The notes below the pieces were generated by a model. That model worked only from the letters and a program-made list of their open reading frames with translations. It searched no databases and had not been told where the DNA came from. Positions 14,701 through 20,126 of a stretch of 20,126 nucleotides of DNA are shown piece by piece. The translations under genes and the position numbers were made by a program. Every line of letters begins with the position of its first letter. The first letter of the stretch is position 1. The stretch lies in IMG/VR virus record IMGVR_UViG_3300008469_000026, positions 1-20,126 of that record; one strand, written 5' to 3'. The DNA is from a virus.

Positions 14701-17036
14701 ATGCTTATTGTTACGATAATAAAATGGAAGAAGATCATGCATGGAAAAGCATAAATTTAACTGAAAATGCTGGATTACTAAATGCACTTAAAATAGCTAA
14801 AAAAGCTAAGAACTTAGCAGATAAAAAGGTTTCTGTATTTTTTGCATTGGAGTCTGTTGGTTTACCAGGAAAGAAGCCAGGGGAAGTATATAAATCAAAA
14901 ATTGATAATAACGGAGATGACACTGGCTTAGATGCAGACCTAAAAATGCCATATTATTGGTATTGCACTGATGTCACAAACAAAGGACTTCGTTATCATG
15001 ATGGCACAGAATGGGTTTCTGTTGCTCTTAATGGAGAAAATGACAAAGATGTTCTGCAAACTATGCGAGTTAAAACAATAAACAAAAAAATCGCTATTGA
15101 TTATTACATACGAGAATACCGATGGGATGAATCTGAACATAAAGGACAGTGGCTCACTAGAACAGATGGTGGGTTAATGGCCAGAAGTCAATGGGCTGTT
15201 GACTTAGACGCACAAGTAAAAGGTGACGATGGTAAGGTGTTTGGAGCAAACAGTAAACTTAAAAGCGTAGTTGAGACTAATACTAATGGTAAAGTTAAAG
15301 CTGGTCTAGAGTATGATAATCATATTACTATAGATGATAAGACATACACATCTGGTTTTGGAATGACAAATTGGTCTGCCGATGGAGATCCAGCTACAAG
15401 TGAGTTTTGGGTAAATGCTGATATGTTTAGAGTAAGTAATGGTAATGGTACAATAAAACCATTTTCTATTATATCAGGTAGCCCTTCTAAACTTATAATG
15501 AATGGAAGTGTAAGCATTAACTCTATAGTGGATAATCCTACTGATGCCAATGAAGTTTATGTAGGGCGTTATCTAGGAGAACATGATAATAATAATATAC
15601 CTGCAGGAACTAAAGGAGATACATACTATAATATTGATACAAAAGTAGTAATGTACTACAACGACTCAGCTTGGGTAAGTACAAAAGGGTTTACACCTGC
15701 TATACTAAAAATAACAAACACTAGTCCTGTATTTCGTATGGACGATGTAGGTAACATAACTCCTACAGCAGGTATAACGCTAAATACGACAAAATCAGGA
15801 ATTGACGACACTGTATCTTATAAGTGGTATAAAGATGGTGCTGAAATTAGCGGAAAAACTAGTGGTAGTTTGTTGGTTCCAATAACTGAGTACAGTAATA
15901 GTACGACACACACATTTAAATGTATAGCTACTGGCACTATTTATGGTGTTACTGGACAAACAAGAGAAGATGAAATAACTATTCCTAGGCTTGATTCGGC
16001 TACGAATAACCCTAGAGTTGTGCTTAGCAATGAGAACATGACATTTCCAGCACCTGTGTCTGGGTACTCAAATATTGGTTTTACAGGCGGTAGTTGTGCT
16101 GTTTCTGCTTATATAGGAAGTACTGCACTAACCTACGGAACAAGTGGTGCAAATACTTTTAACATTGCAATAACTGCTTCAAATGTGACTGTTGATAGTA
16201 GCAATAATGTAATAAATGCTCCTACAGCAATGAGTGCAGATGCAGGTTATGTAGATATAGATGTTACGCTACGGAATAGTGACGGTTCAGCACTAGACAC
16301 TATAACTAAAAGAATAACTTATAGTTTATCTAGAGAAGGTTTAGCAGCTCCTATATTTTATATAACTAATACAGATTCTAAGTTTATTAAAGGTAAAGAT
16401 GGTTCAATAAATCCACCAAATATACCGTTAGATACATCTACAAATTTAGACGCTATAACTTCATACGCTTGGTATAGTAGTACAGATGGTGGTTCTACCT
16501 GGAGTAATGATGCGATAAGTACTGAGGATCATTTAACCGTCGCTAATACCAACTATACTACAAAAATGTATAAATGTACATTAAAGGGTACTTTAAACGG
16601 AGAATCCGTTACTTTAAACGATATAGTTACAATACCGTTGCTTGTAGATGCTAGTGAAGCAATTACTGTTATAAATGGTAATGCTGCAGTACCATTGGCC
16701 ACTACGGCATTAAGTGGTGATTTTACACTACCAAGTGATGGTGTAGACTCAGAAATAACCGTGTATCAAGGTAGCACAAAACTTGCATATGTAAATGGGA
16801 CACCTGCAGCTAATCAATGGACGGCTTCTATAAGCTCTTCTGGATTTAGTGCTGCACCTTCAGCAAGTGGTTCTGCAGATACATACACTGTTATAGCAGC
16901 TTCAAAAGTTATGTTAACTGATAATGCACAAGTTACAGCTACTATTACTGTTAAAGATGCTGCAGGAGTTAGCACTACCAAAACAAGTGTAATTAACTAT
17001 GCATTAACTAGAAAAGGAGATCATAACAAGATGTAA
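11736..17036 (+). CDS. Giant tail-tip/receptor-binding protein, N-terminal frame (1766 aa)
   Basis: ATG 11736 follows the previous stop at once. Modules in order: an acidic leader (about 1-40); a DDAPAWLKDLV segment and long helices (about 60-190) like the C-terminal half of lambda J-type host specificity proteins; an array of GDLW/GEVY modules (about 447-1100); a J-like segment with EFWVNADMFRVSNGNG, IKPFSIISG and LIMNGSVSINSI (about 1222-1255); a GDTYYN/W module (about 1277-1315); and two tandem Ig-like blocks (about 1320-1536 and 1537-1762) with WYKDG/KC and WYSS/KC core residues. The protein should sit at the tail tip or as a fibre and bind the host surface. It stops right after YALTRKGD, a place where such proteins normally run on into another domain, and the -1 frame continues at once (see 17014-17036). 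It is therefore probably the first part of a larger protein of about 2480 residues. Confidence 0.85.
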   Translation: MSENILEPQETEVVESKDIESTVVVPEMELEAEETGIETYVTPKEYTLVGDDIYIPKLYDDAPAWLKDLVNVVTNASIDIRDESIMQNISDLIEQIKNITVPLNQYTEEIISRNTARSKLNAKVTTLDSNLNTKTGEIDSRIVKIEETYVDESRASAISADVIATQINDGDTLLGSTVADIKKSYTDLNTSRAGDYKSLESMITGGLDSEALARASAVETLDTYVGIDGSGNASGTGMLADIQILQKQNDGVIETMTGIYDVMSGIESPNTDTDNDELLTNAYPYGLWVPLEGNEDPSATNISLIDDLKRDNNGNVVTDNNGNTTPISHFHDLLPGTLYHNTSADTYWEYNYDSDQALVWAEISQAVFAIGNIETRAMHTGDVYIKYSTSDTGYKSYERAYKFIKTTSDVTDQHHSTDSEGFTWALVTDTDAQNAYIVALNAFDLADGKRRIFVNLGEHGTPSAPYDIGDLWLIDTERTIYGRVAKKGDILRCTETKGKNALYEENDWVLASSYFDEIKKEHDALEEWKTEEYSKLVTQVDKKAGSYYQDTQPWPEYTEISDNADYNENVGDLWKSTYTDNNKNIDSNGHLGKNTEYIYSKEPNGDKFDYKWVETEVPDIVFDTIDTKKSIYVGNYEPNPKKPDKVEVRDMWITGDKPKDPKYDAKEVYTYTKTGTNPDVYGWVKSLDYANSGEVAEIKTGLTDGTIAFNLSAAHIGDANSALLSNYVSDQADKKVNIYSGEDSPEVHSFPVLTDGSNAVQNGDIYIWNTTEKANGEGSEYDVVKTYKYDKKNSTWGSPIQNNKNITALADLADGKRTVYSGSILPEDEVDGQGNKYVPQPRDLWIPEKADAWVSGTDYISGSIVYDKTNYKTSKNIVGSVNEPSSTEGIADGWVRYYEPGEVYQYLKHKWELATKYSEDIAKFTNTFNDRVATLQNQVDGQVNYYFFKKESGESTNDAINRVTDYYHWTDTQKINNRGDIAYNDDNENAYCYDNKMEEDHAWKSINLTENAGLLNALKIAKKAKNLADKKVSVFFALESVGLPGKKPGEVYKSKIDNNGDDTGLDADLKMPYYWYCTDVTNKGLRYHDGTEWVSVALNGENDKDVLQTMRVKTINKKIAIDYYIREYRWDESEHKGQWLTRTDGGLMARSQWAVDLDAQVKGDDGKVFGANSKLKSVVETNTNGKVKAGLEYDNHITIDDKTYTSGFGMTNWSADGDPATSEFWVNADMFRVSNGNGTIKPFSIISGSPSKLIMNGSVSINSIVDNPTDANEVYVGRYLGEHDNNNIPAGTKGDTYYNIDTKVVMYYNDSAWVSTKGFTPAILKITNTSPVFRMDDVGNITPTAGITLNTTKSGIDDTVSYKWYKDGAEISGKTSGSLLVPITEYSNSTTHTFKCIATGTIYGVTGQTREDEITIPRLDSATNNPRVVLSNENMTFPAPVSGYSNIGFTGGSCAVSAYIGSTALTYGTSGANTFNIAITASNVTVDSSNNVINAPTAMSADAGYVDIDVTLRNSDGSALDTITKRITYSLSREGLAAPIFYITNTDSKFIKGKDGSINPPNIPLDTSTNLDAITSYAWYSSTDGGSTWSNDAISTEDHLTVANTNYTTKMYKCTLKGTLNGESVTLNDIVTIPLLVDASEAITVINGNAAVPLATTALSGDFTLPSDGVDSEITVYQGSTKLAYVNGTPAANQWTASISSSGFSAAPSASGSADTYTVIAASKVMLTDNAQVTATITVKDAAGVSTTKTSVINYALTRKGDHNKM
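13074..15030 (+). repeat. Array of degenerate GDLW/GEVY tail-fibre modules
   Basis: At least six diverged protein-level units follow the pattern (D)(G/K)(K)x(I/V)Y-G-x-x-P, then (G/R)D(L/M)W, then (E/D)(V/I)YxY, then W. They begin near 13074 (KRRIFVNLG, GDLWLI), 13357 (GDLWKS, TEYIYS), 13612 (KSIYVGNYEP, RDMWI, EVYTY), 13930 (KVNIYSGEDS, GDIYIW), 14175 (KRTVYSGSILP, RDLWIP, GEVYQY) and 14818 (KVSVFFA, GEVYKS, YHDGTEWVS). Nucleotide identity between units is low, so the array is old. Such Trp-rich modules occur repeatedly in phage tail fibres. Confidence 0.7.
15693..17021 (+). repeat. Two tandem Ig-like blocks of about 220 aa
   Basis: Block 1 (about 15693-16344) and block 2 (about 16345-17021) share the same order of landmarks: ITNT with F downstream, an S-Y-x-WY strand, T-x-K-C, DE/ND followed by ITIP/VTIP, a second beta domain, and a closing ITYSLSREG or INYALTRKG. 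The paired W and C of the first subdomain are placed as in phage Ig-like domains. Such domains usually decorate virions and help weak binding to cell or mucus glycans. Confidence 0.75.
17014..17036 (+). other. -1 frame junction in the giant adhesion gene
   Basis: The 1766-aa frame ends CAT AAC AAG ATG TAA (stop 17034-17036). The -1 frame has its last stop at 17024-17026 and is open from 17027 (CAA GAT GTA, reading QDVNYIFQI) to 19174. The overlap is only 17027-17033. AAAGGAGAT at 17014-17021 is a strong Shine-Dalgarno-like string, though it also encodes KGD. Re-adding one base after 17026 joins the frames. No X-XXY-YYZ slippery heptamer lies in the overlap. Confidence 0.8.
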
Positions 17037-19174
17037 ATTATATATTTCAAATAAATAACGATAAAGATACTGGGCCTCATATATCAGGAAATGATTCTAA
17101 GCCGAATAATTGGTCTGATGACGTAATAGCGACTACAACTGCAAACCCTTATTTGTGGTATGCCAAAGGTACTAGTACTGATGGTGGTACTACTTGGAGC
17201 TGGGGTTCACCTGTTTTAGATACAGCTACACAAATAGCAGAGTTAAAACTGTATAAGTTAAATGATAATACTATGGGTACGGCAGGTACTTACTCGTTTG
17301 CTACTGGTACACTATCTGGTCAAGAAGCTGGATGGACAACTGATGTGCCAAGTTTAGGTACTGACGCTGGAAGCAATGGCGACAAAGTTTATATGGTATC
17401 TACAGTAGTTACAGGGGCTAAAGACAGCGAAGTTACCCCTAATTGGGGAACTCCTGTAGTGTATGCATATAGACAAGACGGAAGTCCTGGACTTGACGCA
17501 TCTATTTACCACTGGAACACTACTAATACTACAGTATCAGAACAAGGGAGAACCATTACAAAAACTAGTGGAGGTAATGGTAATTGGAGTGGGAGTGCAT
17601 ATACTACAGAAAGTTATAAAGATGGATGTAAAGTTACTTTTAAATCAGGAATTTCAGGCGAAATAATGGTTGGCCTAACAGAAAGTCCATCACATTTTAC
17701 AGAAAATGCTGAAAATTATAAGTTTAAAGTAAACCACGACCATTATCTTGGTATATACATTATGCCTGATTGGTATGACTTTGATATACAAGTAGACGAT
17801 TCAATGACACTTGAAATTGAATATAAAGATAATACTATTACTTTTATACTTGATGGAGAAACTATTTTAGATACTACGCTCTCTAAATCTTTTGATTTTC
17901 ATTTAGCTACTGCGTTAAATGTTAATGGATGTTACATTGAAGACATCTCATTCGTATCTTTAGCTAAACAAGGACAAGACGGTAATAGAGGGCCAGGTTG
18001 GTATAGTAATACTACAACTACTAACCCTGTAACAGGAAGCTGGGAGGTTGGTACAAATCTAGATACGGATGCAAAGAATGCTTGTCCTGATAGTATTCCT
18101 GTAGATGGAGATATCGTTACACTTACACATACATACGGTAGTGCTACATACAGTCAAGCTAAAAAGTGGGAAACCAGTAGTGGTTGGGTAGCACCAGGGC
18201 TATATCTAAACGGTGATATGATTATTGATGGCAGTATTGCTGCACATAAAATAAATACAACTGGGCTTATTGCAGAAAATATATCAGCAACAGAAATTGT
18301 AGGTAAAAACATAATAGGTGCTAGAATTACTGGTGCTAATATTAATGGTTCTGTTATAAAAGCTTCCTATTTAGATCTAGATGGAGACTTAGAGGTGCTT
18401 ACTAACTACCATATAAGCACTGCCACTTATAATAGTAACCCATCACTATACACTGATGCTGTATACATTGATTCTGATGATGAGTATCGAATTCCTACTT
18501 TAAGTTCACTATCTGTTGAAGCCGTTAACTACAGAATTGCTCCTTCAGACTATGAAACACAGTTGAAAAATGCAAGCTCTTCCGCAGCTTGGATTGCTGC
18601 TAACGCTATTAATAAGACATATAATGTACCGATTTATAGTTATGACCAAGCTAATGTTAACTCTAATATAAAATTAAGACATCTTGTTCCTTATTTCAAT
18701 ATTGATGAGACTATACTTTATGAAGGAAATTTTACTTTTTGTTACTGTCAAGGTCAAGAAATGTCAGACGATCAGATAGTAACAGCGTATCATGATATGT
18801 ATTTTTATATAGGCAATATACAAGTCTTTCATCTATTTGGAGGCACTAAAGGAGAGGTTATAGGTCCGGTGGGCGATATATACGCTAGTGGTTCAGACGG
18901 AATTGCTACAGTATATTCTCCAGGTGCAAATATGCCATCTATTGTTACTTTAACATCTTATGGATTATCATTCACCGTGACTGTAGATTATCAGACATTG
19001 TTCTATACTCCTACAGTGTCTACTGTGTCTGTTGTTCTTAATGCTACTGGAACTAACCAAAAATTTGGAGCTAATGTTACAGGCAACAATATTAGAATAA
19101 TTATAGGACCTAATTCCTTTACTCCGATAATTAATGTAACTACACCACATATAGTAGTTAATAACTTACTTTAA
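17027..19174 (+). CDS. Tail-tip/receptor-binding protein, C-terminal frame (about 715 aa)
   Basis: The open frame runs from 17027; the first conventional start is TTG 17153 (673 aa), which has no ribosome binding site and sits inside a coding-like stretch (NPYLWYAKGTSTDGGTTWSW), so it is unlikely to be the real N-terminus. Modules: a WYAKGTSTDGGTTW domain; a beta-sandwich (17512-17966) from YHWNTTNTT through SGGNGNWSGSAYTTESY, YLGIYIMPDW, LEIEYKDNTITFILDGE to CYIEDISFVSL, resembling concanavalin-like lectin folds; a GQDGNRGPGWYSN linker and W-rich domain; GDMIIDGSIAAHKI with a beta-helix-like run to about 18400, typical of the end of J-like proteins; and a C-terminal beta region from about 18700 (FYIGNIQVFHL to the end). 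This should be the receptor-contacting part. It lies in the -1 frame relative to the 1766-aa ORF and probably belongs to the same protein, or is a remnant of it. Confidence 0.78.
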   Translation, partial: QDVNYIFQINNDKDTGPHISGNDSKPNNWSDDVIATTTANPYLWYAKGTSTDGGTTWSWGSPVLDTATQIAELKLYKLNDNTMGTAGTYSFATGTLSGQEAGWTTDVPSLGTDAGSNGDKVYMVSTVVTGAKDSEVTPNWGTPVVYAYRQDGSPGLDASIYHWNTTNTTVSEQGRTITKTSGGNGNWSGSAYTTESYKDGCKVTFKSGISGEIMVGLTESPSHFTENAENYKFKVNHDHYLGIYIMPDWYDFDIQVDDSMTLEIEYKDNTITFILDGETILDTTLSKSFDFHLATALNVNGCYIEDISFVSLAKQGQDGNRGPGWYSNTTTTNPVTGSWEVGTNLDTDAKNACPDSIPVDGDIVTLTHTYGSATYSQAKKWETSSGWVAPGLYLNGDMIIDGSIAAHKINTTGLIAENISATEIVGKNIIGARITGANINGSVIKASYLDLDGDLEVLTNYHISTATYNSNPSLYTDAVYIDSDDEYRIPTLSSLSVEAVNYRIAPSDYETQLKNASSSAAWIAANAINKTYNVPIYSYDQANVNSNIKLRHLVPYFNIDETILYEGNFTFCYCQGQEMSDDQIVTAYHDMYFYIGNIQVFHLFGGTKGEVIGPVGDIYASGSDGIATVYSPGANMPSIVTLTSYGLSFTVTVDYQTLFYTPTVSTVSVVLNATGTNQKFGANVTGNNIRIIIGPNSFTPIINVTTPHIVVNNLL

Positions 19175-19182
19175 GGACTAAA

Positions 19183-19728
19183 ATGAACAAAGAAAAATTA
19201 GTAAAATACTGCACGAAAAAGGATATTGCAGATACTTATGGTATTGATGGGATAGAATGCGTATTTGATCCTGTCAACGGTAAAAGTATATGTCTATATT
19301 TTTCTAACATTACTAAAGTTTTAGACATATTAAACGATGTTGAATATGTCTATGTTGATAAAATAAAAGAGCTTCTTAAATTGTATCCTGACACTGATAC
19401 AGTGCATGTAAACCTTACTAGTAAAGCTGTAAAATTTTATTATGCTTTTAACTCTAAAATATATGGCATTACTATAGTTGACGGTATTACTAAATATAAA
19501 AGTTATAAAGTTAACTCTTATAAAAAAACTATCCACAAAATAGTAGATTCTAAAATAGCTACCACTTACGTACCAATAAACTCATTAAAAGAATTTTCTG
19601 TCAAAACAGGCATAAGCGGATGTCACTACTATAAATCTACTCTAAATAGATATTACGCTATACTTTTAAGAAACTCTTTTGAAGAGCTAGCATACAACAT
19701 AATAGAATTTATATATAGTTGTGAATAA
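19183..19728 (+). CDS. Hypothetical protein following tail-tip gene (181 aa)
   Basis: ATG 19183; the site AAGGA (19173-19177) overlaps the preceding stop, suggesting coupled translation. It is Lys/Tyr/Ile-rich with alternating strands (SICLYFSNITKVLDILNDVE, YVYVDKIKELLKLYPDTDT, KAVKFYYAFNSKIYGITI) and a C-terminal part rich in aromatic residues (GCHYYKSTLNRYYAILLRN, NIIEFIYSCE). It has three Cys in its ends plus one near residue 37. No family is recognised. The place directly after a receptor-binding gene is often used by fibre assembly chaperones, but no motif supports that here. Confidence 0.72.
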   Translation: MNKEKLVKYCTKKDIADTYGIDGIECVFDPVNGKSICLYFSNITKVLDILNDVEYVYVDKIKELLKLYPDTDTVHVNLTSKAVKFYYAFNSKIYGITIVDGITKYKSYKVNSYKKTIHKIVDSKIATTYVPINSLKEFSVKTGISGCHYYKSTLNRYYAILLRNSFEELAYNIIEFIYSCE

Positions 19729-19762
19729 TGTAAATCAAATCAGTAGGATAAAGGAAAAACAA

Positions 19763-19819
19763 ATGGCAACAATAAGTTTAAGTACAGATTTAGATGTACA
19801 AAGTAAATATATAGTATAA
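19763..19819 (+). CDS. Possible 18-aa micro-ORF
   Basis: ATG 19763 has AAAGGA at 19751-19755 and AAAC spacing, and the ORF reads MATISLSTDLDVQSKYIV before TAA at 19817. It lies in the 133-nt gap between the 181-aa gene and the last gene. The good ribosome binding site makes translation possible, but it could equally be a gene remnant or chance. No function is proposed. Confidence 0.35.
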   Translation: MATISLSTDLDVQSKYIV

Positions 19820-19861
19820 TGTTTTGGTTCTTCAATAAAAATATAAAACAAAGGAAAAAAG

Positions 19862-20126
19862 ATGTCACAGATAGTACTACCTCTACAAGAAACATCGTTA
19901 GATATAGTTTCTAGACAAAAAATACTCATAAATGAAGCATTGGGTGCAGATGGAGTATACATTAGGATGAAAGAAACTCTTAGTGAGTTGCTTGAAAAAG
20001 GAGATATGAGTGAAGTAGTTTCTGCAAAGACAATTGCTGATACGGTATCAAAAATGGCAGAAAGCATAACTGCTAACTCAATGAATATTGCTCTTTCTTG
20101 GGCTACAAAAGAAAGAGAATTAGAAA
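19862..20126 (+). CDS. Virion-like helical protein, 3' truncated by window edge
   Basis: ATG 19862 follows AAAGGA (19850-19855) with 6-nt spacing. The visible 88 residues start MSQIVLPLQETSLDIVSRQK and run through INEALGADGVYIRM, SELLEKGDMSEVVSAKTIADT and ITANSMNIALSWATKERELE with no stop. It is helical and without membrane segments. The closing heptad-like run suggests a coiled coil continuing past the window, similar in style to the start of the 699-aa fibrous protein. It is probably another structural protein of the same operon. Confidence 0.75.
   Translation, partial: MSQIVLPLQETSLDIVSRQKILINEALGADGVYIRMKETLSELLEKGDMSEVVSAKTIADTVSKMAESITANSMNIALSWATKERELE

Noticed and set aside
17021-17036. 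Canonical programmed -1 ribosomal frameshifting
   Set aside because: None of the possible heptamers in the overlap (T CAT AAC, T AAC AAG, C AAG ATG) allows re-pairing in both sites; kept only as an open, non-canonical possibility.
17153-17155. TTG as the real start of the distal adhesion gene
   Set aside because: There is no Shine-Dalgarno upstream, and the coding-like frame continues back to 17027 in mid-domain.
17463-17666. Plus-strand 67-codon ORF inside the distal adhesion frame
   Set aside because: It lies wholly within the -1 frame coding region in another frame and has no ribosome binding site.
11736-19174. Diversity-generating retroelement target in the adhesion gene
   Set aside because: No reverse transcriptase, template repeat or A-to-variable pair is visible in the window.
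519-20067. Numerous minus-strand ORFs of 60-120 codons
   Set aside because: All lie opposite convincing plus-strand genes or a gap, lack ribosome binding sites and have low-complexity Ser/Phe/Leu/Ile-rich or His/Tyr-rich translations typical of antisense shadows.

Overview
This window is a stretch of a tailed-phage (or prophage) genome. Every convincing gene is on the + strand. The genes are packed end to end with 1-nt ATG/TAA overlaps or short gaps, and nearly all carry an AAGGA-type ribosome binding site. The DNA is AT-rich (about one-third G+C by eye), with heavy use of AGA for Arg and ATA for Ile, which suggests a low-GC bacterial host. The host itself cannot be named from this sequence. 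No terminase, polymerase, lysis, integrase or tRNA gene is visible.

Layout: (1) 3-2453 holds five small virion-type genes. The first two share an LHxxLDSYxNK repeat and linker motifs common in phage structural proteins. (2) 2486-5268 holds the portal protein (740 aa, with a coiled-coil tail) and an overlapping Gln/Asn/Pro-rich partner. (3) 5269-5424 is the largest non-coding gap. It holds two competing hairpins, a TATAAT box and a hairpin followed by T8. (4) 5425-8407 is the head module: a small conserved helical protein, a scaffold-like protein with an extremely acidic N-terminus, and a major capsid protein of the N4-gp56 family. (5) 8523-9182 is a capsid-adjacent protein. (6) 9264-11734 holds a 699-aa fibrous protein built of about 102-aa repeats, then a small beta-rich protein. 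(7) 11736-19174 is a very large receptor-binding or tail-tip protein. It has lambda-J-like features, an array of GDLW/GEVY modules, two tandem Ig-like blocks, a lectin-like domain and a C-terminal beta region. It is split into a 1766-aa frame and a continuing frame at -1. (8) 19183-20126 holds an unrecognised 181-aa gene, an 18-codon micro-ORF and the start of another virion-like gene.

Together the genes look like a late structural operon: head-tail connector pieces, portal, scaffold and capsid, then the adsorption apparatus. The most notable points are the clean -1 frame break in the giant adhesion protein at 17024-17036, which has no canonical slippery site; the higher-order repeat structure of the 699-aa protein; a family of hairpins with GGTTC in the right arm after the capsid genes; and the shared repeat linking the first two genes. 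I found no CRISPR array, defence island, retron or diversity-generating retroelement.
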